Below, piece by piece: positions 8,001-17,354 of a stretch of DNA of 64,000 bases; the stretch's first letter is position 1, and every line of letters starts with the position of its first letter. The stretch covers positions 62,001 through 126,000 of the forward strand of contig NZ_PIQX01000005.1 in the NCBI RefSeq assembly GCF_003049085.1, written 5' to 3'. Position numbers and translations under genes: made by a program. The notes beneath the pieces were generated by a model. That model had not been told where the DNA came from, searched no databases, and saw only the letters and a list, made by a program, of their open reading frames with translations. The DNA is from Campylobacter concisus (GTDB taxonomy: Bacteria; Campylobacterota; Campylobacteria; Campylobacterales; Campylobacteraceae).

Positions 8001-10442
8001 ATGGGTTTAGATATAGATAAAATTTTGCAAGTACCAAGAGAAGAGATCGAGCAAAATGATCTTGAAAGACTTAAAGAGCTTGGAATTATTAGCGAAAATA
8101 TATATCTTTTTGATACACTAGAGCGGCCTAAAAAACAGTATTGGGTTAAAAAATGCGAATATGACGGTCAATCTTTTTTCATTTTTAATTATTTTTTCTT
8201 TAGCTCGGATCCAGGTCTAAAAAATCATATAGATTTAGAAAAGTATCTACAAAGCGATGAACCAAATATAATCCTACAAAACTGCCTTATAGGAAATCAA
8301 AAAGATATAAAAAATTTAAACAAAATCAAGCAAGCTATTATAGCTATCAACTCTGAATTTCCCAATATCATCTCTTGCGAATTTGAAAACGAAATATTTT
8401 TACGCAACATCAGCAATAACAGCACATTTGGTGTATGCGAATTTGCAAAAAAAGTTTACGTAGATGGATATGCGTTTTTTTCAGGCATGCACGTTTAACG
8501 GCGATTTCATATCTGCAAATGCCATAAACGGTGTTTTCATACCCGAAAAAAATGCTAAACAAGATATATCCTTTGCAAGTAGTATCTTTAATAAATCTTT
8601 TGAATTAGTTACAAAGAATGAGTTGGAAGGGTTAAAATTTGAAGCCGCCTATTTTAAACAAAAATTTATTATGGATATAGGGAAATTTAGCGTTCTAGAT
8701 TTCTAAAGTGCCGAATTTGATTGCGAGCTTAATTTGCACTCAATGCAGTTTGACGGGATAAATATAAATTTTACCAAGGCCAGATTTAATCAAAAGCTAA
8801 GTTTTCATAGGAGCGTAATTAACTGCGAAGTGCTTTTCAAAGAAGCTTGTTTTGAGGATGATTTGATTTTTACAAAAGCTAAATTTAATGATCTGGTAAA
8901 TTTAAGTAAAGTAGTTTTTAAAAAAGAGGTACATTTCCATGGAACTAAATTTAATAAAGCGATAATAAGTGAAACAAATTTTGAAAATAAAGTTGATTTT
9001 TCAAATGCAATATTCAAAGAAAAAGCACATTTCAGAAATGCTATTTTTACAAAAGACGTAAAATTAAATAATATATTGTTTAAAAATAATGCATACTTCA
9101 AAAATACATTATTTAAAGATTTTGTTAATTTTAGTGAGACAAATTTTGAAAAGAATGCCAACTTTTATAGCGCAAATTTTGAAAAGCCGGTTAATTTCTC
9201 GTCAATCATTTTTAACGGCGCTTTAAATTTTGTAAATGCAAAAACAGATTTTACATATGATGAGCTTAAAAAGTTTATCGAAGATACAAGCACCAACAAT
9301 ATAAGTGCAACCAATGATTTTAGAGACGGGTTTAGACTCATGAAACACGCTTTAAACAACAAAGGCAATGCGCTAGACGCAAGCTTGTTTCACCGCCTAG
9401 AACTATACTGCAAAGAGTTGGAGCTGGAATTTACTCTTGAAAATGCAAAGGCTAAAGATAGCAAAAACGATAAAAAAGTAAAATCTGCCAATGAAGTAGA
9501 AGCCAGGCCTAAAAGCAAAAATCGTATTGAGCTTTTTTTAGATTTGATAACACTAAAATTATATAGAAACACTAGCGATCATCATACAAATTTATTTAAG
9601 ATAATAAACTTTACTATTCTAACTATTGCTATGTATGGATTGTCTTTTTGGGTTTTAGATGATTTTTTGTTGAAAGCAATGATTGATAGTCCTAAAATAT
9701 TGGTGCTATTGTTGCTGTTTATTTTTTTAATTGGACCACTAACATGTTTATTGTATTTTGTAGCGGAGTATAAAATACTATGGGCAACTGCGCCGATAGG
9801 AATTTTTGCATATATCATTTTCATTACACCAGGCTTAGTTAATGTCTTTGACTATTCTGTTTATGTTATTGTTTTTATACTTTTATATGTGACATTATAT
9901 GTTTTGTCGTTTTATTTATTTAGATTTAGTTTTGTGCGTTTTATGACATATTTAATTTTTATGGCTATTTTTTGGATAAACCTGTATTAATAACTCCGTT
10001 TATTGGTATTTTTACATCAGAAAAAATAGCTGAAAGCAAATTTGAAGAATACATAATAAAATACAATAATAATGGCTTGGACGATATGCTTTTGGATGCA
10101 AATTTTACCAATACAAAAGCAGAACATAAGATCAATTTTATAGTTAAAAATAGAAAAATAATTTTAGAAAGATTGGATAATAGTAGAACAAGCACTCCTT
10201 TAATTGATTTTGTGAAAAAATACATAAAATATTCAAAGGAACCCATGGATAATAATGTCAGCTACAAAAATTTAAATGAAACTACTAAAAAATCGTATGA
10301 AAAGGTTCTAAATGCTCTAAAATACGATGAAGCAATGCAATCAATACAAAAAAGTGCAAATTTACTTTATGTTTTTATTATGCTACTCGTCATCTACTCT
10401 CTTACAAAAACTGCACGTAGAAATTCTGTAGTGCCTAGCTAG
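8001..10442 (+). pseudogene. Pentapeptide-repeat membrane protein, broken by two frameshifts and a stop
   Basis: One gene in pieces. The span is 2442 bases, exactly 814 codons, but it changes frame after 8498 and back before 9972. Part 1 (8001 to about 8475) is an N-terminal domain. At the T7 run near 8475 the reading frame shifts; QACTFNGDFISANAINGVF continues the protein. A TAA at 8704 interrupts it (LDF-stop-SAEFDCELNLHS). From 8734 come many pentapeptide-type repeats (F-x-x-A-x-F, such as FENKVDFSNAIFKEKAHFRNAIF), then at least four membrane helices up to 9990. At the T6 run near 9967 the frame returns and a soluble domain plus a last membrane helix (LYVFIMLLVIYSL) follow to 10442. Low G+C suits the host. 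The lesions may be real decay or, for the T runs, base-calling slips or slipped-strand variation. Confidence 0.75.
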
Positions 10443-10602
10443 AGGTTTATGTCGCTATTAGTGGCAATAAGGTGAACAAGCCTTTTTAAATTTTGCTCGC
10501 TTCTTAAATAGATATTGGCGAAATTTGTCAGGGTCTTTACTTTAGATTTTGCCACTTGTGATAACAGATAAGTAAATTAGCTAAATTTAGATAGATAAAA
10601 AT

Positions 10603-11109
10603 TTAGCCGTCTTTTAGCGCCTCTGCGACTACCGTCCACTCTTGCGCAAGCTTTTCAAAGCTAAAATTTGCGTTTGCCGGGCTAGTCGAGGGTAATTTGA
10701 GGGGCGGTTTGCCCGTTGCGTTTAAAATTTTATCTTTTAGGTATTTTTCGCAGATTTCGTGAGCTTTGCCGCCGTTTGCGAATACCTGCACTATGCGCGC
10801 TCCGCTAAAAATCGGTTCTAAATTTGCGGGCGAGACGGCGGTCATTTTAGCATCGCTCGAGCCCTTTATCTCGCACGAGATCGCAGCGTCGTAGATAGCG
10901 ATGCGGCGGGCGAGCAGGAAATTTATCTTTTCATCCGTGCTTGTAGGCAGCGGAGCGTTTAAAATCCCGGCCAGCACCCGCCAAAAGCGATTTTGCGGAT
11001 TTGCGTAGTAAAAGCCAAATTTACGAGAAACTACGGAAGGGAAGGATCCGAGGATTAAAATTTTAGAGTTTTTATCAAAAATCGGTTTAAAAGGATGGGT
11101 TTGGCTCAT
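10603..11109 (-). CDS. DNA-deoxyinosine (hypoxanthine-DNA) glycosylase, UDG superfamily
   Basis: A 168-residue enzyme of the uracil-DNA glycosylase superfamily, family 6 (hypoxanthine-DNA glycosylase). Seen: the opening PIFDKNSKILILGSFPSVVSRKFGFYYANPQNRFW with the motif GSFPS and the N-P-x-N-x-F-W region, the YDAAISCEIKGSSDA stretch, and the closing LPSTSPANA motif that carries the DNA-binding loop. It should remove deaminated adenine (hypoxanthine) from DNA. Codon use is GC-rich like nifJ just downstream on the same strand. The intervening 130 bases hold a hairpin beyond the nifJ end. Confidence 0.85.
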   Translation of the reverse strand: MSQTHPFKPIFDKNSKILILGSFPSVVSRKFGFYYANPQNRFWRVLAGILNAPLPTSTDEKINFLLARRIAIYDAAISCEIKGSSDAKMTAVSPANLEPIFSGARIVQVFANGGKAHEICEKYLKDKILNATGKPPLKLPSTSPANANFSFEKLAQEWTVVAEALKDG

Positions 11110-11201
11110 TTTGCGCCTTTTAAATTTGCCGCGTTAAATTTAAAATTTCAAATTTGAAAGCAAATTTAACCGCCCAAACGAGCAGCCAAATTTACAGATA
11201 T

Positions 11202-11234
11202 TTTCTCTCGCCCGTCAAATTTAGGCGAGAGAAA
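11202..11234 (-). terminator. Probable terminator of nifJ
   Basis: Two perfectly complementary 11-base arms (11202-11212 and 11224-11234) with an 11-base loop lie 9 bases past the nifJ stop. On the minus strand the stem is GC-rich (GGCGAGAG arm), but only AT-rich sequence and not a clean U tract follows, so efficiency is uncertain. Confidence 0.5.
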
Positions 11235-11242
11235 TTTGCTCC

Positions 11243-14200
11243 TTACTCGGCTACGCTGCCGGCAGAGACATCCTCGGCGCTCCCAGGCGCGTCAGACTCG
11301 ATCTCGTCGCTAAAATCAGCCAAGCTTAGGCGTTTTAGCTGGCGGTAGCGTCTTTGCGCGTCGGCCTTGTTTTTAGCTAGCAGCTCGTCTGCGTGCTGCG
11401 GGTTAGTTTTCTTAAGCGAGTTGTAGCGAACCTCGTTTAGCAAAAACTCCTCGTAAAGCGACCAATCCGGCTCTTTTGAGGTCATTTTGAGCGGATTTTT
11501 GCCCTCTTTGATTAGACGCGGATCGTAGACGTAGGTCGGCCAGTAGCCACACTTGGTCGCTAGCTCGCCTTGACCGCCGGAGTAGGCCATGCCGCCTTTT
11601 ATACCGTGCGCGATACACGGCGAATACGCGATCACGAGGCTAGGTCCGTCGTAGGCTTCGGCTGCGGCGATGGCTTTTATCGTGTTTGCCTGGCTCGCGT
11701 TTGAGTTGATTTGAGCTACGAAGATATTTCCGTAGGTCATCGCGATGTAGCCCAAATCTTTTTTCTGCATCGGCTTGCCGCTAGCGGTAAACTGCGCTAT
11801 GGAGCCCGCGCGACTTGATTTTGAGCTTTGGCCGCCGGTGTTTGAGTAGACTTCGGTGTCAAGTACGAGCACGTTTACGTTCTCGCCGCTAGCTAGTACG
11901 TGGTCAAGCCCGCCAAAGCCGATATCGTACGCCCAGCCGTCGCCGCCGATGATCCACTGGGACTTTTTGACGAGATATCTTTTTAGCTCTAAAATTTCTT
12001 TAACGCCCTCTACGTCTAAATTTTGCTCCAAAATCGGCGTTAAAATTTTAGCGATTTGCGTCGTTTTCTCGCCGTCGTTTTTGTGCGTTATCCAGTCGGA
12101 GTATAGCGCGGCTAGGGCATTTGGCGCGGCGTCTTTGGTGCGTAGCATGACGTCTTCGATACGGTGGCGCAGCGTCTCTACCGCGACATTCATACCCATG
12201 CCAAACTCCGCGTTATCCTCAAACAGCGAATTTGCCCACGCTACGCCCTTGCCCTCTTTGTTCGTCGTATAAGGCGTCGAAGGCGCGCTACCGCCGTAGA
12301 TCGAGCTACATCCGGTGGCGTTTGCCACGATCATACGGTCGCCGAAAAGTCTCGTAACAAGCCCGATATAAGGCGTCTCGCCGCATCCGGGACACGCACC
12401 GTGAAACTCAAATAGCGGCTGCGCAAATCCCACGCCCTTGACGCTATCTTTGCTCATCAGGTCGTCTTTGTAGGTTACTTTTTTAAATAAATAATCGGCG
12501 TTTTCCTGCTCGTGTCGCTCCATTTCCTCGGCTAGCGGCACCATGACGAGCGATTTTTCCTTGCTCGGACAAATTTGAGCGCACAGCTCGCAGCCCGTGC
12601 AGTCAAGCGGGCTAACTTGGATTTTGTATTTTAGTCCTTTTGTCTCTTTGCCTTTGGCGTCTAGGACGCGATCTTGCACGGTTTGCGGCGCGGCGGCGAG
12701 CTCGTTTTCGTCGATGAGAAATGGCCTGATGACCGCGTGCGGGCAGACGAAGGCACACTGGTTACACTGGATGCAGTTGCTCTCGATCCACTTTGGCACC
12801 ATTACGCCGATGCCGCGTTTTTCGTAGGCCGTGGTGCCTGATTTAAAGTGTCCGTCTTCAAAGCCCACAAATGCCGAAACGGGCAAGCTATCGCCCCTGG
12901 CGGCGTTTATAGGCTTGACGATTTTTTCTATAAATTCGTCGCCGACGTATTTTTCCTCCGCACTCGCGTCATCCGTCAAATTTGCCCAGCTAGGATCAAC
13001 CGCAACCTTAACCAGCCCATCCGCGCCCATATCGATGGCCTTGTAGTTCATCTCTACGATCGCTTCGCCCTTTTTGGCGTAGGCTTTGTGCGCGTACTCT
13101 TTCATGTATTTTTGCGCGTCGGCAAACGGGATGATGTCGGCGAGCTTAAAAAACGCCGACTGCATGATGGTGTTCGTGCGGTTTTTTAGCCCGATCTCGC
13201 GAGCTAGCTTGGTAGCGTTGATGATGTAGAAATTTACCTTTTTAGCGGCCAAAATTTTCTTTACTTTGTTCGGCAGTTTAGCGACCGTCTGCTCGGCGTC
13301 CCAGATCGAGTTTAGCAAGAACGTCCCACCCTCGCGGATACCGTCTATGACGTCGTAAATCTCAAGATACGCCGCGACCGAGCAGGCTACGAAGTGAGGA
13401 TTTGAGACGAGATAGGTCGAGCGGATCGGGTTTTTACCGAAACGCAGATGTGAGCGCGTGTAGCCACCCGATTTTTTGCTGTCGTAGGCAAAATACGCCT
13501 GCGCGTAAAGATCGGTTTTATCGCCGATGATTTTGATTGAGTTTTTATTCGCCCCAACGGTACCGTCCGCGCCAAGGCCGTAAAATAGGCACTCTTTCAC
13601 GCTTGCGTCGCTTAGCGAAATTTTCTCGCCGACTTTTAGCGAGGTGAAGGTCACGTCGTCATCGATACCGACGGTAAAGCCGTTTTTAGGCTCACTCAAA
13701 TTTAAATTTTCAAAGACGGCTAGCATTTGCGCAGGATCGACGTCTTTTGAGCTCAGACCGTAGCGACCGCCCACGATCACGGGCTGATTTTTGCGTCCGT
13801 AAAACGCTGCCTTAACGTCCAGATATAGCGGCTCGCCGAGGCTTCCCGGCTCTTTCGTGCGGTCTAGCACGGCGATCTTTTCTACCGTATCAGGCATCAC
13901 GTCAAAGAGGTATTTTAGGCTAAACGGACGGTATAGATGCACCTTTAGCACGCCCACCTTTTCGCCCTTTGCGCGTAGGTGATCGACAACCTCTTCGAGC
14001 GTCTGCGTTACCGAACCCATCGCGACCACGATGCGCGTAGCGTGCGGATCGCCGTAATAATTAAACGGCTTATAGTCTCGTCCCGTGATTTTTGAAATTT
14101 CTTTTAGATACTCGGCTACGATGTCAGGGACGGCGTCGTAGTAGCGATTAGCTAGCTCGCGCGTCTGAAAGTAGATATCGTCGTTTTGCGCCGTACCGCG

Positions 14201-14845
14201 AGTTTTAGGACTCTCTGGACTTAGCGCCTCGTCTCTAAATTTTTGTAGCGCCTCGCGGTCAAGAAGCCTATCAAAGTGCGCGTAGTCAAGCACCTCAACC
14301 TTTTGTATCTCGTGGCTCGTACGAAATCCGTCGAAAAAGTGCAAAAACGGCACGCGACCCTTGATTGCAGCTAGGTGTGCGACGCCGGCGATATCCATGA
14401 CTTCCTGCACGGAGCCGCTTGCCAGCATCGCAAATCCCGTCTGGCGACAGGCATAAATATCCTGATGATCGCCAAAGATAGAAAGCGCCTGGGCCGCGAT
14501 AGAGCGCGCGCTCACGTGGATAACGCCGGGCAGTAACTGGCCTGCGATTTTGTACATATTCGGGATTTTTAGCAAAAGTCCTTGCGAAGCCGTATATGTC
14601 GTAGTTAGCGCGCCTACTTGCAGCGAGCCGTGCACGGTGCCCGCAGCCCCGCCCTCGCTTTGCATTTCGACTACCTTAACTGGCATACCGAATAGATTTT
14701 TCTTGCCCTGAGCCGCCCACATATCAGTGTAATCAGCCATCGGCGAGCTAGGGGTGATCGGGTAGATGCCCGCAACCTCCGTAAATGCGTAAGCCGCGTG
14801 CGCCGCAGCCTCGTTTCCGTCCATAGTTTTCATTATTTTAGCCAT
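11243..14845 (-). CDS. nifJ: Pyruvate:ferredoxin/flavodoxin oxidoreductase
   Basis: A full-length homodimer-type pyruvate:flavodoxin oxidoreductase of 1200 residues, which oxidises pyruvate with CoA to acetyl-CoA and CO2 and passes electrons to flavodoxin or ferredoxin. Domains follow the family order: N-terminal pyrimidine-binding domain (FTEVAGIYPITPSSPMADY), transketolase-C-like domain, the gamma domain, two 4Fe-4S motifs (CIQCNQCAFVCP near residue 688 and CTGCELCAQICP near 748), and the C-terminal TPP domain (FHGACPGCGETPY; GDGWAYDIGFGGLDH). The likely electron acceptor, flavodoxin, is encoded at 17355. The start follows AAGGCGGAAAA. The gene is strikingly richer in G+C than the AT-rich genes on its 3'-flanking right side; for instance the line 12721-12780 has 36 G/C in 60. 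That is odd for a core enzyme and suggests replacement by a copy from a GC-richer relative. Confidence 0.97.
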   Translation of the reverse strand: MAKIMKTMDGNEAAAHAAYAFTEVAGIYPITPSSPMADYTDMWAAQGKKNLFGMPVKVVEMQSEGGAAGTVHGSLQVGALTTTYTASQGLLLKIPNMYKIAGQLLPGVIHVSARSIAAQALSIFGDHQDIYACRQTGFAMLASGSVQEVMDIAGVAHLAAIKGRVPFLHFFDGFRTSHEIQKVEVLDYAHFDRLLDREALQKFRDEALSPESPKTRGTAQNDDIYFQTRELANRYYDAVPDIVAEYLKEISKITGRDYKPFNYYGDPHATRIVVAMGSVTQTLEEVVDHLRAKGEKVGVLKVHLYRPFSLKYLFDVMPDTVEKIAVLDRTKEPGSLGEPLYLDVKAAFYGRKNQPVIVGGRYGLSSKDVDPAQMLAVFENLNLSEPKNGFTVGIDDDVTFTSLKVGEKISLSDASVKECLFYGLGADGTVGANKNSIKIIGDKTDLYAQAYFAYDSKKSGGYTRSHLRFGKNPIRSTYLVSNPHFVACSVAAYLEIYDVIDGIREGGTFLLNSIWDAEQTVAKLPNKVKKILAAKKVNFYIINATKLAREIGLKNRTNTIMQSAFFKLADIIPFADAQKYMKEYAHKAYAKKGEAIVEMNYKAIDMGADGLVKVAVDPSWANLTDDASAEEKYVGDEFIEKIVKPINAARGDSLPVSAFVGFEDGHFKSGTTAYEKRGIGVMVPKWIESNCIQCNQCAFVCPHAVIRPFLIDENELAAAPQTVQDRVLDAKGKETKGLKYKIQVSPLDCTGCELCAQICPSKEKSLVMVPLAEEMERHEQENADYLFKKVTYKDDLMSKDSVKGVGFAQPLFEFHGACPGCGETPYIGLVTRLFGDRMIVANATGCSSIYGGSAPSTPYTTNKEGKGVAWANSLFEDNAEFGMGMNVAVETLRHRIEDVMLRTKDAAPNALAALYSDWITHKNDGEKTTQIAKILTPILEQNLDVEGVKEILELKRYLVKKSQWIIGGDGWAYDIGFGGLDHVLASGENVNVLVLDTEVYSNTGGQSSKSSRAGSIAQFTASGKPMQKKDLGYIAMTYGNIFVAQINSNASQANTIKAIAAAEAYDGPSLVIAYSPCIAHGIKGGMAYSGGQGELATKCGYWPTYVYDPRLIKEGKNPLKMTSKEPDWSLYEEFLLNEVRYNSLKKTNPQHADELLAKNKADAQRRYRQLKRLSLADFSDEIESDAPGSAEDVSAGSVAE

Positions 14846-14981
14846 TTTTCCGCCTTAAATTTTCTTACGATTTTTAAAAATCTTTTATTATAGAGATAGT
14901 TTCCAAAATCTACTATTAATCTATGTCATTAATAAATTCTGAGAATTTTGTCTTTTGAATTACTAACTTTAAGCAAAATTC

Positions 14982-14994
14982 CATTACCGTAATG
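14982..14994. promoter_or_regulatory. Candidate operator upstream of the SotB-type gene
   Basis: CATTAC-C-GTAATG is a perfect inverted repeat with 6-base arms, and the match extends imperfectly for three more bases each side. It lies about 25 bases before the TTG start of the exporter gene and within the 173-base divergent spacer shared with nifJ. This fits a repressor site, but no regulator gene is adjacent. Confidence 0.3.
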
Positions 14995-15018
14995 AAAAAA
15001 TAAGATTAAGGATAAAAT

Positions 15019-16182
15019 TTGATAAGTGTTCATAGGGTAGCCTATTTAAGGGTTATAGCTCTTGCTTTTTGTGCTTTTATATTTAACACTACTGAGTTTG
15101 TTCCAGTGCCACTTTTAAGTGATATTGCAAAAGACTTTGATATGAGCACGGCTGATACCGGTCTTATCATCACGATTTATGCGTGGAGCGTCACTATACT
15201 CTCTTTACCGCTTATGCTTTTAACTGCAAATTTAGAACGAAGATCTCTTCTTTTAAAAGTTTTTATCGTATTTGTTGTAGCTCATACGCTTTGTGCCTTT
15301 GCTTGGAATTTTAAAATTTTAATCATTGCTAGGTTGATGATAGCTATTGCTCATGCCATTTTTTGGGCTATCACTGCTTCACTTGCTGTTAGGCTAGCTC
15401 CGATAAATAAAAGCTCGCAAGCTCTTGGATTGCTAGCTCTTGGTACATCGCTAGCGATGATACTTGGTCTGCCACTTGGAAGAATTTTAGGTGACGCACT
15501 TGGTTGGCGTGTGACCTTTGGGCTGATCGGAATTTTTGCTGTTGGTGTTGGAGCTTGGCTATATAAAATTTTGCCACTTCTGCCAAGCAAAAACTCAGGC
15601 TCGCTTAAAAGCTTGCCAGAGCTTGCAAGAAATGGCCTTTTAATGGTCGTATTTTTACTAACTGCAATTATCATAAGCGCGCATTTTAGCACCTATAGCT
15701 ACATTGAGCCATTTACAAAAGATATCAGTGGCTTTGATGGAAAATTTATCACAATATTCTTGCTTATATTTGGTGTTGCTGGTGTAGTTGCAAGCCTGCT
15801 TTTCTCTAAATTTTATAAGCTTATTCCAAATGCATTTTCAGCAATTTCTATCATGCTTATTTTATGTTGCTTGCTTGTGTTAAATTTTATTGCTAAAAAT
15901 GAAGTTTTAATGCTAGTTTTGGCCTTTGTTTGGGGGCTTGGCATAGCTGGTGTAAATATGAGCTTTCAAATAAAAGTGCTAAATTTAGCCTCAAACGCTA
16001 CTGATGCCGCAATGGCGATATTTTCAGCTATTTATAACATAGGTATCGGAGCAGGAGCGCTAATAGGGCATCAGACGATAGTTCATTTAGGCGAGCAAAA
16101 TATCGGTAATGTTGGTAGTTTTTTCGCCGCAAGCGGACTTATCATATTTTTATTTGCGGTATCTAAGGTTAAGAGAATTTAG
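15019..16182 (+). CDS. MFS exporter of the SotB sugar/drug efflux type
   Basis: A 387-residue major-facilitator protein with twelve predicted membrane helices. The opening RVIALAFCAFIFNTTEFVPVPLLSDIAKDFDMS (the NTTEFVP motif) is typical of the SotB/YdeA group of arabinose, IPTG and drug exporters, and motif A-like and motif C-like glycine runs follow (LGTSLAMILGLPLGRILGDALGWRVTFG). Likely proton-driven export from the cytoplasm; the substrate is unknown. Translation seems to start at TTG (15019), since TAAGGATAAAA stands at the right spacing and no ATG precedes the first helix. It is divergent from nifJ and AT-rich. Confidence 0.8.
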   Translation: MISVHRVAYLRVIALAFCAFIFNTTEFVPVPLLSDIAKDFDMSTADTGLIITIYAWSVTILSLPLMLLTANLERRSLLLKVFIVFVVAHTLCAFAWNFKILIIARLMIAIAHAIFWAITASLAVRLAPINKSSQALGLLALGTSLAMILGLPLGRILGDALGWRVTFGLIGIFAVGVGAWLYKILPLLPSKNSGSLKSLPELARNGLLMVVFLLTAIIISAHFSTYSYIEPFTKDISGFDGKFITIFLLIFGVAGVVASLLFSKFYKLIPNAFSAISIMLILCCLLVLNFIAKNEVLMLVLAFVWGLGIAGVNMSFQIKVLNLASNATDAAMAIFSAIYNIGIGAGALIGHQTIVHLGEQNIGNVGSFFAASGLIIFLFAVSKVKRI

Positions 16183-16271
16183 ATGTTTAAACATCTAAGT
16201 AAAACGTTACAAATTTCTACATATAAGTGATAATAAATATCATAACTAAGAAAAATTTTAGTTAAGCTTCC

Positions 16272-16286
16272 TTATAATCATTATCA
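16272..16286. promoter_or_regulatory. Candidate Fur box
   Basis: TTATAATCATTATCA sits 29 bases before the start of the DUF2325 gene. Its core TATAATCATTATC matches 12 of 13 bases of GATAATCATTATC, the right part of the classical Fur site. A second AT-rich, partly symmetric patch (TGATAATAAATATCATA) lies at 16228-16244. Iron-dependent control of the DUF2325-unknown-flavodoxin group is plausible, because flavodoxin replaces ferredoxin when iron is short. Confidence 0.45.
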
Positions 16287-16314
16287 GAAAATGAATAAAT
16301 TTTAGGAGCTTATT

Positions 16315-16626
16315 ATGTCAGTTTTAGTTATCGGTGCAGATGAGATAACGCCTATCAAGGCAGTTTTACATGATTTGGGAGCTGAGAAGATAGAGCACTG
16401 GGATGCTAGAAATGAAAACCGCGTAAATCGCAAGCCAATCCCTCAAGATACTGAGTGCGTGGTGATGCTAACTAGTTTTTTAAACCACAATACGATGAAG
16501 ACTATTAAAACTCAAGCAAAAAAGAGAAATATTCCAATTGTTTGTGCAAAAAGAAGCGTTAGTTGCGTATTTTGTGAGTACTGCAAGGTCTTTGGGCTAG
16601 ATAAGGAATTTGGATGCAAAGAATAA
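16315..16626 (+). CDS. DUF2325 protein
   Basis: A 103-residue protein of the DUF2325 family, with a short Rossmann-like start (MSVLVIGADEITPIKAVLHDLGAEKIEHWDAR), a conserved ECVVMLTSFLNHNTMKTIKTQAKKRNIPIV core, and four cysteines near the end (SVSCVFCEYCKVFGLDKEFGC) able to bind metal. The function is unknown. It is followed after 3 bases by a protein of unknown family and then by flavodoxin, an order I recall from C. jejuni (Cj1384c-Cj1383c-fldA). The Fur-like site just upstream and the cysteines suggest an iron- or redox-linked role. Confidence 0.75.
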   Translation: MSVLVIGADEITPIKAVLHDLGAEKIEHWDARNENRVNRKPIPQDTECVVMLTSFLNHNTMKTIKTQAKKRNIPIVCAKRSVSCVFCEYCKVFGLDKEFGCKE

Positions 16627-16629
16627 TCA

Positions 16630-17343
16630 ATGAGATTCGGGCTTTTATCAGATATTGGCGAAATAACTCCAAATATTTTTGCAAAGCTTGATAGGCTTTC
16701 ACGTGCAAAAATTTTTATTGCACTTTATAATTCTGGTGTAGAAAGTGAGCTAAAAATACCACTTTCTTACGCTAAATTTCTAAATTTCAAAGAAATTTTT
16801 GAGGCTAGGATAAATTTCCTACTTCGAGGAAAATGTCTAAATTTTAAGCCAGCAGATCGCTTTTGTATTTCATCAAATATCATCATAAATGCTTATTTAA
16901 AAGGCGACTTTTCAAAGATAAAATTTATAGCAAGAGAGCCAAAAATCGTGGCTGCAAAGATGATAAAAATGCTTTATGCAAGTGGAAAATTTGAGTTTTG
17001 TATCGATGCGGCACAGATGTTTTGTCAATTTGTTTATGATAAAATACGCCTCCGCCATCAAGACAAAGAGGTCGTGCTAAATGGTGGTGTCATCTCGGTC
17101 AAAAAAGATGGTAAAAATTTGCTCAGCGTCATGCCAAGCTTTAAAAAAGTGAGCTTTGATGATATGAGAAATTTAAACGACGATATAGATAGAGCCGTAG
17201 GTGTGCTTGGTCACGAGTGCGAGATGGTTTATATCGTTTTTCCTAGAAATGAGGAATTTAGGCGACACGTTGAGGTTAGGCACTGTTATGCGAGAGGTTT
17301 GATCAAGCTTGTGCCTTATACGATTATTAGTAAAATTTTTTAA
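16630..17343 (+). CDS. Conserved protein of unknown function (flavodoxin operon)
   Basis: A 237-residue, probably cytoplasmic protein with no family I can name. It has no signal peptide or membrane helix, is rich in Phe, Ile and Lys, and is helical in its first half (LDRLSRAKIFIALYNSGVESELKIP). Its last 70 residues (FDDMRNLNDDIDRAVGVLGHECEMVYIVFPRNEEFRRHVEV) look like a separate alpha/beta unit. It begins 3 bases after the DUF2325 gene and ends 11 before flavodoxin, so the three are probably one transcript. The same trio seems to exist in C. jejuni, which argues for a shared job in flavodoxin or iron biology. Confidence 0.7.
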   Translation: MRFGLLSDIGEITPNIFAKLDRLSRAKIFIALYNSGVESELKIPLSYAKFLNFKEIFEARINFLLRGKCLNFKPADRFCISSNIIINAYLKGDFSKIKFIAREPKIVAAKMIKMLYASGKFEFCIDAAQMFCQFVYDKIRLRHQDKEVVLNGGVISVKKDGKNLLSVMPSFKKVSFDDMRNLNDDIDRAVGVLGHECEMVYIVFPRNEEFRRHVEVRHCYARGLIKLVPYTIISKIF

Positions 17344-17354
17344 AAAGGATAAAA

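Noticed and set aside
11856-13189. Several plus-strand frames inside nifJ
   Set aside because: Antisense shadows of a strongly conserved gene in GC-rich DNA; no start signals.
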